NCBI GenBank assembly: GCA_018067045.1
Contig: JAGPVL010000022.1
Coordinates: 1 to 64,000 of the forward strand
Source of the DNA: Gammaproteobacteria bacterium
GTDB lineage: Bacteria; Pseudomonadota; Gammaproteobacteria; Pseudomonadales; Alcanivoracaceae
Length of the DNA: 64,000 nt
Direction of reading: 5' to 3'
The notes beneath the pieces are model-generated. The model was not told the origin of the DNA, made no database searches, and saw only the letters and a list, made by a program, of their open reading frames with translations. The position numbers and the translations under genes are program-made. This document shows positions 37,707 through 47,066 of the stretch, in pieces. Numbering within the stretch: position 1 is the first letter of the stretch; each line of letters opens with the position of its first letter.

Positions 37707-38615
37707 ATGGAATTCGGAGCCGAGGCCGGAGCCAAAATGCCGAGTGCAGCTGTGACAGACCGTTGGTCAATAAAAAATACACAGTCGATGGAGCAGGAGC
37801 AGTTTGAGCTCTGGCAGGCTCTGCTGGAAGAGCGTACCGGTATGACGCTCAGCCAGGAGCGCAAAATATTTCTGGAAACGAGCCTGAGTGTTCGAATGCG
37901 TGAGCTGGGTATTGTCGAGTACGACGACTATTACGAGCAGCTAGTTGTTGGCTCAACAGAGTCCAAGGCAATGGAGTGGTCGGTACTGGTCGATCGGCTG
38001 ACCGTCCAAGAGACGAGTTTCTTTCGTCACCCCAGTTCGTACGCGCTTGTTGAAGAATACATCTCTGGTTTTATTGCTTCGAAGGGCAAGAGCGAGTCGC
38101 TGGATGTCTGGAGTGTTGGTTGCTCTACCGGCGAAGAACCTTACTCTCTTGCCATGATGGCTTCCGAGCTTTTTACGCAGGCGCATGGCAAAGCATATTT
38201 TGGCGTCACGGCGACAGATATTAGTTTGCCGACGCTAAGCAAGGCGCGCCGAGGCGTGTATTCGGCGAGAAAAGTTGAGCAGATAGATGTTCAGTTGCGT
38301 GAACAGTACTTCCACAAACTTAACGACCGTGAATACCAAGTTGTTGATGTTTTACGTGACCGTATTTGTTTTGCGCGATTAAACGTACTCGACCTTGCTC
38401 GCGCGCCGATGCAAAACATGGATCTTATATTTTGTCAGAATATGCTGATTTACTTTCGGCGCTGGCGAAAAAAACAAATAGTCGCCCGCTTGGCAGAACG
38501 CCTTGCACCGGGCGGCATGCTCGTTCTCGGGTTGGGTGAGGTGACAGATTTCCATCATCCCAATTTAGAGCGCGTGCCTTTTGCGGATGTCCTTGCGTAT
38601 CGTCGCAAGGATTGA
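37707..38615 (+). CDS. pilK: CheR-type receptor methyltransferase PilK
   Basis: 302 residues. It methylates glutamates on PilJ using SAM. The CheR N-terminal helical domain is followed by the SAM-binding motif LDVWSVGCSTGEEPYSLAM and the catalytic-domain motif DLIFCQNMLIYFRRW, where CheR usually has CRNVLIYF. The contact region VQETSFFRHPSSY is typical. The ATG at 37707 follows AAGG; downstream ATGs at 37737 and 37788 are possible. It lies between pilJ and chpA. Confidence 0.93.
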   Translation: MEFGAEAGAKMPSAAVTDRWSIKNTQSMEQEQFELWQALLEERTGMTLSQERKIFLETSLSVRMRELGIVEYDDYYEQLVVGSTESKAMEWSVLVDRLTVQETSFFRHPSSYALVEEYISGFIASKGKSESLDVWSVGCSTGEEPYSLAMMASELFTQAHGKAYFGVTATDISLPTLSKARRGVYSARKVEQIDVQLREQYFHKLNDREYQVVDVLRDRICFARLNVLDLARAPMQNMDLIFCQNMLIYFRRWRKKQIVARLAERLAPGGMLVLGLGEVTDFHHPNLERVPFADVLAYRRKD

Positions 38616-38627
38616 TCGGGAGACGAA

Positions 38628-41600
38628 ATGACGGATACGCATGATTATCTGGCATTAGATTGGGTTAAAGGGGAAATTCAGGAAACACTGAATCAGTCCC
38701 AGCAGGCCCTAGAGGCGTTCGTCGAGAATCCTGATGACTCGACGCGTATGCGCTTTTGCCAAACCTATTTGCACCAGGTGTACGGCACCTTGCAGATGGT
38801 TGAGTTTTACGGCGCCGCATTGCTCGCAGAGGAAATGGAAAAGCTTGCGCAAGCGTTGTTAGAAGGCAAGGTTGCGCAGGTTGCCGACGCGCATGAAACA
38901 TTGATGCGGGCGATTCTACAACTCCCTCCTTATCTCGATCGTGTTCAGGCAAGTCGTCGTGACTTACCGGTTGTTTTACTTCCTTTACTGAATGATTTGC
39001 GCGCCGCGCGCGGCGAATCACTGCTGTCTGAAACATCGCTGTTTAAACCAGATCTTGCTGGCGGTGCTGGTAAAGGCGACGTGCCTCTGCCGGTGGCAGC
39101 GGATCCAAATTTCCCCGCACTGGCCCGTAAAATCCGACAGATGTATCAGATCGCATTGTTGGGTGTGATTCGTGGCGAGAAGCTGGACGAAAGTTACGGC
39201 TATATGCGTCGTGTTTTTCAGAAGCTTGACCAAGTGACTGGCGAAGCGCCGATGGCTCCGGTTTGGGAAATTGGACTGGCGTTAATTGAAGCGCTTTCAG
39301 CTGGCGCGTTGCAGCCTGGCACATCAGTAAAATCTGTACTGGGTCATATTGATCGGTTGATGCGCGAGTTGTCGGCGCAGGGCGCGACGGTTTTATCAAA
39401 AACGCCTCCCGCGGAACTGTTGAAAAATCTACTTTATTTTATTGCTAAGTGTGAAGCAGATACTCCTCGTATTTTGCGTTTGAAAAAAATCTATCGTCTT
39501 GCAGATGCGCTGCCTTCTGAGTCCTTGATTAATGAAGAGCGGGCACTCATGAGCGGCCCAGATCAGGCTGCGATGGCATCGGTGGTGCAGGCGCTCTCAG
39601 AAGAACTGAATAAAGTTAAAGATGCCCTAGAGCAGTTTATTCATAACGACAGCGCTGACGCAGGAAGTCTTAAGGTTCAAGCGATTGCGTTGAAACAAAT
39701 TGGCGATACCGTTGCGGTATTGGGATTAGGCCAGCCGCGCAATCTGATCAATGAGCAGGTTGTCGTTGTTGAGGCAATGGCGAGCGGCGACAGCGCGGTA
39801 TCACGCGATGCGTTAATGGATGTTGCGGGCGCGTTGCTACATGTCGAGGCAACGCTGCAAGGTATTGCGCGTGATAGACGAACGTCGTCACGGGACGGAG
39901 CGGTATTTGCGGCGGCGCCGGATCATGTTAATGCCGCGCGTGATGCGGTGATTCGTGAGTGTCGTGCAGGCCTAGAAGAAGGTAAAGACGGCATTGTTGA
40001 GTTTATCGCGTCGCAGTGGGATCAGTCCCACCTTGCCTCTGTTCCTGGAAAACTGAACGCGGTGCGTGGCGGGCTTGAAGTTATCGGCTTGTTGCGACCA
40101 GCGAAAATTCTACGTCAATGTGTTCTGTACGTTGAAGCTGAGTTGATTGGTGAAGATGTTTCGCGTCCAGAATGGCGCAGCATGGATACTCTAGCGGATG
40201 CGATTACGAGTGTTGAGTATTACCTGGAGCGTCTTAGCGATGACCCAGAAACGACGGACGATATTCTCGATGTTGCCCGCAATAGTGTTGCTCAGCTCGG
40301 TTATCAAATAGACGACGCCGATTTCGGTCGCGGTGAAAGCGATAGGCATGATGCCGCTATAGGCGTTGCCGGGCTGGCGAGCGAAGAAATTGATTTGGCA
40401 TTACCGGCAGTAGCTGCTGATGCGTCCTTTGCGACGGATCGTGTGGAGCCCATCAAGGCGAAAATTAACCGAGCTGCGCCGGCGCCGGATGAAGGTGAAG
40501 ATCTACCGGAAATTAACGACGACGATTTAGTTGAGTTTGAAAAGTCCGAAGTCGAGCGAATGAGGCTAGAGGCAGAAGCCGAGGCGAATAAGAGCAATGC
40601 GACCGAGCAGACGAAAGTAACAAGCGCTGCTCCCGTAGACGCTGCAGGCGACGATGATCTGATTGATGATGAAATCATTGAGATCTTCGTTGAAGAGGCG
40701 GGTGAAGTTCTTGAGGCGCTGGATGAATACTTTCCGCGCTGGGTTGCTAATCAGGGCGACGAGGAAGCGTTGATTGAATTTCGTCGCGCATTCCATACGT
40801 TAAAAGGGTCTGGTCGCATGGTCGGCGCCATGAGCGTTGGCGAGCTTGCTTGGTCTATTGAGAACATGCTCAATCGCGTGATTGATAAGACGATTGTTGC
40901 CACGCCGATTTTGATTGAATTGGTCAAAGAAGTGCACCGACGTATTCCTGCACTCGTTGATGCGTTTAGTACCCGCTCTCCTGATCCGTTTGATGTTGAG
41001 CCGTTAAAGCAGGCGGCGGTAACGCTGACGGACGGCGGACAGATTGAATCTGTGCCCGATGTGCTGTCCGGCTCGGTTGAGGCATCGGTTAAGACAGAGA
41101 CCAGTGTTGGCGAGGAGGCTGGCGCGCCTGCGAGCGACGACGACTCTGGTATTTGGGTGTTGCGTGATATTTTTAGCGCAGAAGCGGTGGCAAATTTACA
41201 GCTGCTGCGGGACTGGCTTGAATCCATCGACAGCGACTTGTCGACGGCACCAGTAAGTGACGACGCATTGCGTGCGCTGCATACCTTAAAAGGAAGTGCG
41301 CGCATGGCAGAGGTTGAGGCCGTTGCGGCGCTGGCTGAGCCGGCTGAGCGTTATGCCAAAGCTATTATCAATGCCGCATCTGGCGCGAACAGTGAGGCGA
41401 TTGCGTTGTTTTCGGCGGCGGTTGATATGTTAGCAATCGGCGTCACAGAACTCGTTGAAGACGTCAATGGAATTGACGGCGCCGTCGCGCTGATTGGCGA
41501 ATTGGAAGCCGCTACGCAGGCACTGCTAAACGATCACGGCCGAGCGCGTGGTGATCAGCATCTTATTGCGGTTTTCCTTTCCGAAGGCCTTGATTTGGTG

Positions 41601-44600
41601 ATGGACGCTGACGCCTTGCTGGCGCGGTGGGCTGCGCAACCGGGCGACACGGGCGAGCTAGAGAGGCTGCGTGATGAGCTAGTCATGCTGAGCACTGGTG
41701 CAGCGACTGCGGGCGTGATTGAAGTTTCAGAGTTGGCGTCAGCGCTGGCTGACTGTCATAACGCCATTGTAGAGCAACGTCTATTATATTCGGCTGACTT
41801 TTTTGCCGTGGCGGTCGGTGCTCATGAAGCGCTAATTGCGTTAATTGATTATCTGGCTGCAGGGCAGGCGCTGGTTCGTGACGAAGTGTTGTTGGCGGAG
41901 CTTAGCCAATATGCCAATTCGGTTGGGCCGGATGATGATCCGAATGGTGGCCTAACAGAAGAGGCCATCTCGTATGAGTTGCCGGACGCTGCTGAGGAGT
42001 CTGAGGATGTTTCATTTGACGATGTGGCATTGCCCGATTCTGATTCGAGTGCCGAAGCATCGAGCGAGCATTTAGACGTTACGTTCAATATCGCGTCCGA
42101 GATTGAAGAAATTCCTGCGGTTGCTGAAGCGCCTTTAGAGGCTGCTGAAGAGGGGGAGCTTGAACATCTTGGTGATATTGATGCTGAGCTAGCAGATATT
42201 TTCTTAGAAGAAGCAGAAGAGGTGCTTGAGAGCGCTTCCTCTGCGCTGGATACATGGGAAAACGGCGACGTGTCATTGGTGCCAAGCTTGCAGCGTGATT
42301 TGCATACGCTAAAAGGCGGCGCGCGGATGGCTGGTATTGCCGCGATTGGTGATCTAGCACACGAGCTGGAAACGCTTTACGAAGGATTTAATGCCGGCCA
42401 ATTTGAAGCGGACTCGGCGTTATTTCATCTTCTCCATCAGTGTCATGACCGCCTGATTGTGATGGTCGAGATGATGCGAGCGCAGGGCGCGTGTCGGTCT
42501 GCTCCCGCGTTGGTGAAAACGATCGTCGCGTTTCTACAAGGCCGTGGTATAGCGGCGTCAGAAATTTCATCGATGGATTTGCTTGCCGCTGGATCAACGA
42601 CGGCTGATGCGGTTGAATCGATAGAAATTGACGAGGTGGCGGAGGAGTTAGAGCCCGCTGCCGTTCAAACTCTGCCAGAGCAAAATACCCCTGTAGAGGA
42701 AGTCGCAGCATCGGCTCCTCCGGCGGAACGCGATGAAGAACTCGTGGGTATTTTTCTCGAAGAAGCAGATGAAATTTTAGAGTCAGCAGGCACGAGTCTC
42801 GAGTCGTGGATGGAAGCGCCGGACAACCTTATTGAGGTGCACTCGTTACAGCGTGATTTACATACGCTGAAAGGTGGCGCGCGGATGTCTGAAATTCCGG
42901 AGCTTGGCGATTTAGGCCATGAACTGGAAAACCTTTATGAAGGCTTGGCGCTAGGTAATTTAAAGCCTAACCAAATTTTATTTCAGTTGTTGCAGGCGTG
43001 CCATGACCGTTTGGCGGTTATGGTTGAGGGCGTTAAGGCAAACCAAGAATTGCAACCGGCCAATGATTTTATTGCCGCGATTCATGGATATATTGCGGAC
43101 CCGTCCGGATTTATAATGCCTCCTCTGCACGGAATGGCGCCGGTCACTTCTGCGCCTGCTGTAAACGCCGTCGTAACGCCCGCTCCGATTCCTGATTCTA
43201 CCTCCCCAACATCCATGGTACTGCCCACGGATGTTGATGCAGATATCTTGGATATCTTTATTGAGGAGGCGGCGGAGTTGCGCGCTAGTCTTAAGGAACA
43301 ACTCGATAGTTGGCTTGCTGAGCCCGCTGTTACTTCTGGTGAATTGATTAAGCGCTCGTTGCACACGCTAAGAGGAGGTGCCCGCTTGGCGGGGCTGACA
43401 ACACTGGGTGATGTTAGCCACGAGTTTGAACAACTGATGGAGCGGATCGATTTACGTCAAGCGCCGTACGAGCTAGTCGTGAATCAAATGCGTGCGTGGC
43501 AGCAGCAGATTGATGAACAAGTGGGGCAGTTGCAAAAAGCACTCGCAGCTCGGCCGGTGGCGCCTGCGCTCGCCGTGGCCAAGACCGCACCGGCAAAATC
43601 AGAGCAGCAAAACAAGCAAGAAGCCCAGCAAGCAGCTAAGCGAAATATCGCCGCTCAGCAGCCACAAGAAATGGTTCGAATCGGCGCTGATGTGTTGGAA
43701 TCATTGGTTAACTTGGCTGGCGAAACCTCGATTAACCGCGGTCGTGTTGAACAGGGCATTACCGAGTTCGCCGGTAACGTAACAGAAATGGGTAATACCA
43801 TTGAGCGTTTATACGAGCAGTTACGCCGTCTCGACGTCGAGACAGAATCGCAAATCATGTCGAACTATCAGCAGGGTCTCGAAGCCGGTCAGTACGATGA
43901 AGACTTCGATCCGTTGGAGATGGATCAATATTCTGGTCTGCATCAGATTACCAAGCAGCTCTCTGAATCTGCCTCTGACTTGCTGGATTTAAAGAACACA
44001 CTTATTGATCGCTCTCGTGACACAGAAACATTACTGCTCCAGCAGTCACGTATTAATACCGAATTGCAGGAAAAACTCATGCGTACGCGCATGGTGCCGT
44101 TTACTCGTTTGGTGCCGCGTTTGCGTCGTATTGTTCGGCAGGTATCCGGCGAGATTAATAAGAGCATTGAATTCGATGTTGTTAACCCAGACGGCGAGCT
44201 CGATCGCACGTTAATGGAGCGAGTCGTTGCGCCGCTTGAGCATATGTTGCGTAACGCCGTTGACCACGGTGTTGAAGATGCCGCAGGCCGGGTTGCGGCC
44301 GGTAAAGATCCGGTTGGCCGCGTTTCGCTAGAGCTAAGTCGTGAAGGCGGTGAAGTTGTATTGATCTTGTCCGATGACGGTAAGGGCATTGATACCGTGG
44401 CGGTACGTGCGAAAGCAGTTGAACGCGGTTTGATTGACGCCGACGCAGACTTGAGTGATCAAGAAATTCAGCAGTTTATCTTTAACGCCGGTTTCTCCAC
44501 CGCCGCGAAAGTGACGCAGATCTCCGGCCGTGGTGTGGGCATGGACGTTGTTGCGTCCGAGATTAAGCAAATGGGTGGCTCTGTCACCATCGAATCGAAA

Positions 44601-45557
44601 AAGGGCACCGGCACCCGCTTCTATATTCGTCTGCCATTTACCTTGGCGATGAACCGAGCCTTGATGATCCGCGTCGGCGAAGATCAATATGCGATTCCGC
44701 TGAACCAGATTGACGGCATCGTTCGTATCAGCCCGTATGAATTAGAAAGTTTTTACGGCGAAGAAACAAAACCCTTTATCTATGCGCGCCAGCAATACGA
44801 GCTGACCTACATGGGCGATTTTGTTCATGGCCAGCGCGTCCCAACCCATTTGATTCACAGTCAGACACCACTACCGGTGCTGTTGATTCGTAGTGCAGAC
44901 CATCAGGTTGCCGTGTTGGTTGATGGCCTGATTGGTTCCCGTGAAGTGGTGGTGAAGTCTGTTGGGCCGCAACTTTCGACCGTTGCCGGCATCAGCGGCG
45001 CGACCATTCTGGGTGATGGTTCGGTTGTTATTATTCTCGATGTTCACTCGTTGGTTCGTGCGGCACACATGCAGCGCCAGCATCATCTTGAGCGCCATCG
45101 TGTGGCTGCGCTGTCGAATGAGACGTTGGCGCCGGAAGTGTTGGAGCCAGAAACAGAAGAGGTACGTAGTGCGCCGTTGATTATGGTGACGGATGATTCG
45201 GTGACGGTACGTAAAGTGACGACTCGATTCCTTGAGCGTAACGGCTATGAAGTTATTACCGCGAAAGATGGCATTGATGCCTTGGCGAAGCTCGAAGAGC
45301 ATAAGCCAGATTTGATGTTGCTCGACATTGAAATGCCACGCATGGATGGTTTTGAAGTCGCCACCCATGTGCGTCATGAGGAACGTTTGAAGGACGTACC
45401 TATTATCATGATTACTTCCCGCACAGGTGAAAAGCACCGCGAGCGCGCCTTTGATATCGGTGTGAACAGCTATCTGGGTAAGCCTTTCCAAGAAGCTGAA
45501 TTGCTAAGCACCATTCAGGAGCTGCTTTCCAGCGCGCGTGAAAAGGTCGGGTCATGA
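38628..45557 (+). CDS. chpA: ChpA hybrid histidine kinase of the Pil-Chp system
   Basis: 2309-residue CheA-type kinase, the hub of twitching chemosensing. The first 650 or so residues are a PilL-like N-terminal region with degenerate Hpt folds. Five Hpt domains keep the phosphorylatable histidine: H723 (HTLKGSGRM), H885 (HTLKGSARM), H1226 and H1412 (both HTLKGGARM) and H1579 (HTLRGGARL). They are separated by acidic linkers. Next come the dimerisation/kinase core (VLESLVNLAGETSINRGRVE; N box LEHMLRNAVDHGVED; G boxes DDGKGID and ISGRGVGMDVVASEIKQMGG), a CheW domain and a receiver with phospho-acceptor D2233 (LLDIEMPRMDG). From memory P. aeruginosa ChpA has six Hpt plus Thr- and Ser-phosphotransfer domains, so the count here differs. 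H1226 and H1412 modules are near copies, suggesting recent duplication. Confidence 0.97.
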   Translation: MTDTHDYLALDWVKGEIQETLNQSQQALEAFVENPDDSTRMRFCQTYLHQVYGTLQMVEFYGAALLAEEMEKLAQALLEGKVAQVADAHETLMRAILQLPPYLDRVQASRRDLPVVLLPLLNDLRAARGESLLSETSLFKPDLAGGAGKGDVPLPVAADPNFPALARKIRQMYQIALLGVIRGEKLDESYGYMRRVFQKLDQVTGEAPMAPVWEIGLALIEALSAGALQPGTSVKSVLGHIDRLMRELSAQGATVLSKTPPAELLKNLLYFIAKCEADTPRILRLKKIYRLADALPSESLINEERALMSGPDQAAMASVVQALSEELNKVKDALEQFIHNDSADAGSLKVQAIALKQIGDTVAVLGLGQPRNLINEQVVVVEAMASGDSAVSRDALMDVAGALLHVEATLQGIARDRRTSSRDGAVFAAAPDHVNAARDAVIRECRAGLEEGKDGIVEFIASQWDQSHLASVPGKLNAVRGGLEVIGLLRPAKILRQCVLYVEAELIGEDVSRPEWRSMDTLADAITSVEYYLERLSDDPETTDDILDVARNSVAQLGYQIDDADFGRGESDRHDAAIGVAGLASEEIDLALPAVAADASFATDRVEPIKAKINRAAPAPDEGEDLPEINDDDLVEFEKSEVERMRLEAEAEANKSNATEQTKVTSAAPVDAAGDDDLIDDEIIEIFVEEAGEVLEALDEYFPRWVANQGDEEALIEFRRAFHTLKGSGRMVGAMSVGELAWSIENMLNRVIDKTIVATPILIELVKEVHRRIPALVDAFSTRSPDPFDVEPLKQAAVTLTDGGQIESVPDVLSGSVEASVKTETSVGEEAGAPASDDDSGIWVLRDIFSAEAVANLQLLRDWLESIDSDLSTAPVSDDALRALHTLKGSARMAEVEAVAALAEPAERYAKAIINAASGANSEAIALFSAAVDMLAIGVTELVEDVNGIDGAVALIGELEAATQALLNDHGRARGDQHLIAVFLSEGLDLVMDADALLARWAAQPGDTGELERLRDELVMLSTGAATAGVIEVSELASALADCHNAIVEQRLLYSADFFAVAVGAHEALIALIDYLAAGQALVRDEVLLAELSQYANSVGPDDDPNGGLTEEAISYELPDAAEESEDVSFDDVALPDSDSSAEASSEHLDVTFNIASEIEEIPAVAEAPLEAAEEGELEHLGDIDAELADIFLEEAEEVLESASSALDTWENGDVSLVPSLQRDLHTLKGGARMAGIAAIGDLAHELETLYEGFNAGQFEADSALFHLLHQCHDRLIVMVEMMRAQGACRSAPALVKTIVAFLQGRGIAASEISSMDLLAAGSTTADAVESIEIDEVAEELEPAAVQTLPEQNTPVEEVAASAPPAERDEELVGIFLEEADEILESAGTSLESWMEAPDNLIEVHSLQRDLHTLKGGARMSEIPELGDLGHELENLYEGLALGNLKPNQILFQLLQACHDRLAVMVEGVKANQELQPANDFIAAIHGYIADPSGFIMPPLHGMAPVTSAPAVNAVVTPAPIPDSTSPTSMVLPTDVDADILDIFIEEAAELRASLKEQLDSWLAEPAVTSGELIKRSLHTLRGGARLAGLTTLGDVSHEFEQLMERIDLRQAPYELVVNQMRAWQQQIDEQVGQLQKALAARPVAPALAVAKTAPAKSEQQNKQEAQQAAKRNIAAQQPQEMVRIGADVLESLVNLAGETSINRGRVEQGITEFAGNVTEMGNTIERLYEQLRRLDVETESQIMSNYQQGLEAGQYDEDFDPLEMDQYSGLHQITKQLSESASDLLDLKNTLIDRSRDTETLLLQQSRINTELQEKLMRTRMVPFTRLVPRLRRIVRQVSGEINKSIEFDVVNPDGELDRTLMERVVAPLEHMLRNAVDHGVEDAAGRVAAGKDPVGRVSLELSREGGEVVLILSDDGKGIDTVAVRAKAVERGLIDADADLSDQEIQQFIFNAGFSTAAKVTQISGRGVGMDVVASEIKQMGGSVTIESKKGTGTRFYIRLPFTLAMNRALMIRVGEDQYAIPLNQIDGIVRISPYELESFYGEETKPFIYARQQYELTYMGDFVHGQRVPTHLIHSQTPLPVLLIRSADHQVAVLVDGLIGSREVVVKSVGPQLSTVAGISGATILGDGSVVIILDVHSLVRAAHMQRQHHLERHRVAALSNETLAPEVLEPETEEVRSAPLIMVTDDSVTVRKVTTRFLERNGYEVITAKDGIDALAKLEEHKPDLMLLDIEMPRMDGFEVATHVRHEERLKDVPIIMITSRTGEKHRERAFDIGVNSYLGKPFQEAELLSTIQELLSSAREKVGS

Positions 45558-45583
45558 GTGAGCGCCTAAAGGTCGGCCCATGA
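45554..45583 (+). other. Nine-codon minicistron linking chpA and chpB
   Basis: An ATG at 45554 overlaps the chpA stop (ATGA) and opens a nine-codon frame, MSERLKVGP. Its TGA in turn overlaps the chpB ATG at 45580 (ATGA). AAAGGTCGG precedes both ATGs, as part of a 16-base direct repeat (45542-45557 and 45568-45583, 14 of 16 identical). It could relay ribosomes from chpA to chpB or be a by-product of a small duplication. Confidence 0.45.
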
Positions 45584-46605
45584 CCGCAACCAGCCCTCGC
45601 ATTGGGGTGATTGCCGATACCACCTTGCAGGGGCATTTACTGTCCAATGCGGTTCGCGGCCAGGGTTATGACTTGGTGGTGAACACTCCCCCCAATTTGC
45701 TTGAAGACCGCTGGTTCAATAGCGAAGAAATAGATCTTTGGGTTGTTGATTTAACCGATGAGGATCGTTGGAACGACTTCCTGGATCGATTTTTAGAGGA
45801 GTCTGTCGCGCCAATGTTGTTCTGCGACGGGCAGGCTCCGCACAAAACATCAGAAGAATACCCACGTTGGGAGCGACGCCTTTTAACCAAAATGCTCGAC
45901 TATGTTGATAGGCCTACTATTAACGTGAAGCTCGAGGCCTTGGCGCCGACGCCGCGACATAAGATTAACATTCCCACTCCCTCTGAATTTAAATTGGCGC
46001 CGCGTAGCGGGCGTCCTCAGCGTGTTTGGGTGTTGGGGGCATCACTCGGTGGCCCTGAAGCGGTGAAAGTTTTTCTCGATAGTTTGCCACAAGAGTTGCC
46101 GGTCGCATTCTTGTTGGCCCAGCATATTGACGCGAGTTTCGTCGAGACGCTTGCCAAGGTGTTGTGTCGTGACAATGAATTTAGTTGTGGCGTTGGTTTC
46201 GATGGCGACAGCTTGGCGCATGGTAAAGTTACCATTGCCCCTATTGATTACGAAGTCAGCTTTTCCGAAACAGGCATTATGACGTCGACCGGAAAAGACT
46301 GGGAAGGCCCTTATGCACCGTCAATTGATCAAGCGATCAATAATGTGGCGCTGCGTTATGGCCAATACTCTGGCGCCATTTTGTTTAGTGGTATGGGTAA
46401 TGATGGTTCGATAGCCGCGCCACAAATGAAGTCACGTGGCGGTGTGGTTTGGGCGCAGTCTGCGGATACCTGTGCCTGTAGTAGTCAGCCGGATTCTGTC
46501 AGAGAGACTGGCTGCGTTAGTTATTCTGCATCGCCAGAGCAATTGGCACTGGCGCTGGTCGAAGAAGTGCGTCGTTCGCTGAGCGGTCAGCCCGCGATGT
46601 TATAG
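45580..46605 (+). CDS. chpB: CheB-type receptor methylesterase ChpB
   Basis: 341 residues. It removes methyl groups from PilJ. The C-terminal methylesterase domain holds the catalytic serine in LGASLGGPEAVKVF, histidine in LLAQHIDASFVETLA and aspartate in GMGNDGSIAA. The first 110 or so residues are receiver-sized but lack the phospho-aspartate motifs (IGVIADTTLQGHLLSNAV, LWVVDLTDEDRW), so they look like a pseudo-receiver. Start ATG at 45580 with AAAGGTCGG upstream. Confidence 0.93.
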   Translation: MTATSPRIGVIADTTLQGHLLSNAVRGQGYDLVVNTPPNLLEDRWFNSEEIDLWVVDLTDEDRWNDFLDRFLEESVAPMLFCDGQAPHKTSEEYPRWERRLLTKMLDYVDRPTINVKLEALAPTPRHKINIPTPSEFKLAPRSGRPQRVWVLGASLGGPEAVKVFLDSLPQELPVAFLLAQHIDASFVETLAKVLCRDNEFSCGVGFDGDSLAHGKVTIAPIDYEVSFSETGIMTSTGKDWEGPYAPSIDQAINNVALRYGQYSGAILFSGMGNDGSIAAPQMKSRGGVVWAQSADTCACSSQPDSVRETGCVSYSASPEQLALALVEEVRRSLSGQPAML

Positions 46606-46613
46606 GAGTTTAA

Positions 46614-47066
46614 ATGGCGAAGTTACCTGAAGATATTGCAAGCCTGTTGATGCCGATGCACGGCCGACCTTGGTTGGTACCGAACATCGCTGTTGCGGAA
46701 ATTGTTCCGCTGCGCCAGCCGGATCGGCCGGGCCATGGTCCGGAGTGGTTGCTCGGCTGGATTAGTTGGCGTGAAGAAGATATCCCGTTAATTTCATTTG
46801 AAAAGCTGAATGACTCGGGGCAGGTCGTGATTGGCAATGATGCACGTATTGCGGTGATCAATACGGTCAGCGGTAATACACGTTTTTATGCGATGGTTAT
46901 TCAGGGTATTCCGCGCCAAGCCCGTATTGTGAAGGATGATTTGGTTGAAGAGCCTGTTGAGACGGGCCCGGCTGAATCAATGTATGTGCAGCTCGGTGGC
47001 GACCTTGCCGTAATTCCAGATCTGGATGCGATCGAACGTGCGATTCAGGGATTGGACGGTGCATGA
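46614..47066 (+). CDS. chpC: CheW-like protein ChpC
   Basis: 150-residue CheW-domain adaptor, distinct from PilI. LVPNIAVAEIVPLRQP and LLGWISWREEDIPLISFEKLN match the CheW beta-barrel. In P. aeruginosa ChpC is proposed to bring additional signals to ChpA. AGGAG lies upstream of its ATG. It is the last recognised gene of the pil-chp cluster and overlaps the next gene by four bases. Confidence 0.9.
   Translation: MAKLPEDIASLLMPMHGRPWLVPNIAVAEIVPLRQPDRPGHGPEWLLGWISWREEDIPLISFEKLNDSGQVVIGNDARIAVINTVSGNTRFYAMVIQGIPRQARIVKDDLVEEPVETGPAESMYVQLGGDLAVIPDLDAIERAIQGLDGA

Noticed and set aside
42180-43400. DNA repeats within chpA
   Set aside because: The similarity reflects repeated Hpt protein domains, not a mobile or satellite repeat; it is reported under ChpA.
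44871-45491. Minus-strand frame of 206 codons in the 3' part of chpA
   Set aside because: It is antisense to the conserved CheW and receiver domains of ChpA.
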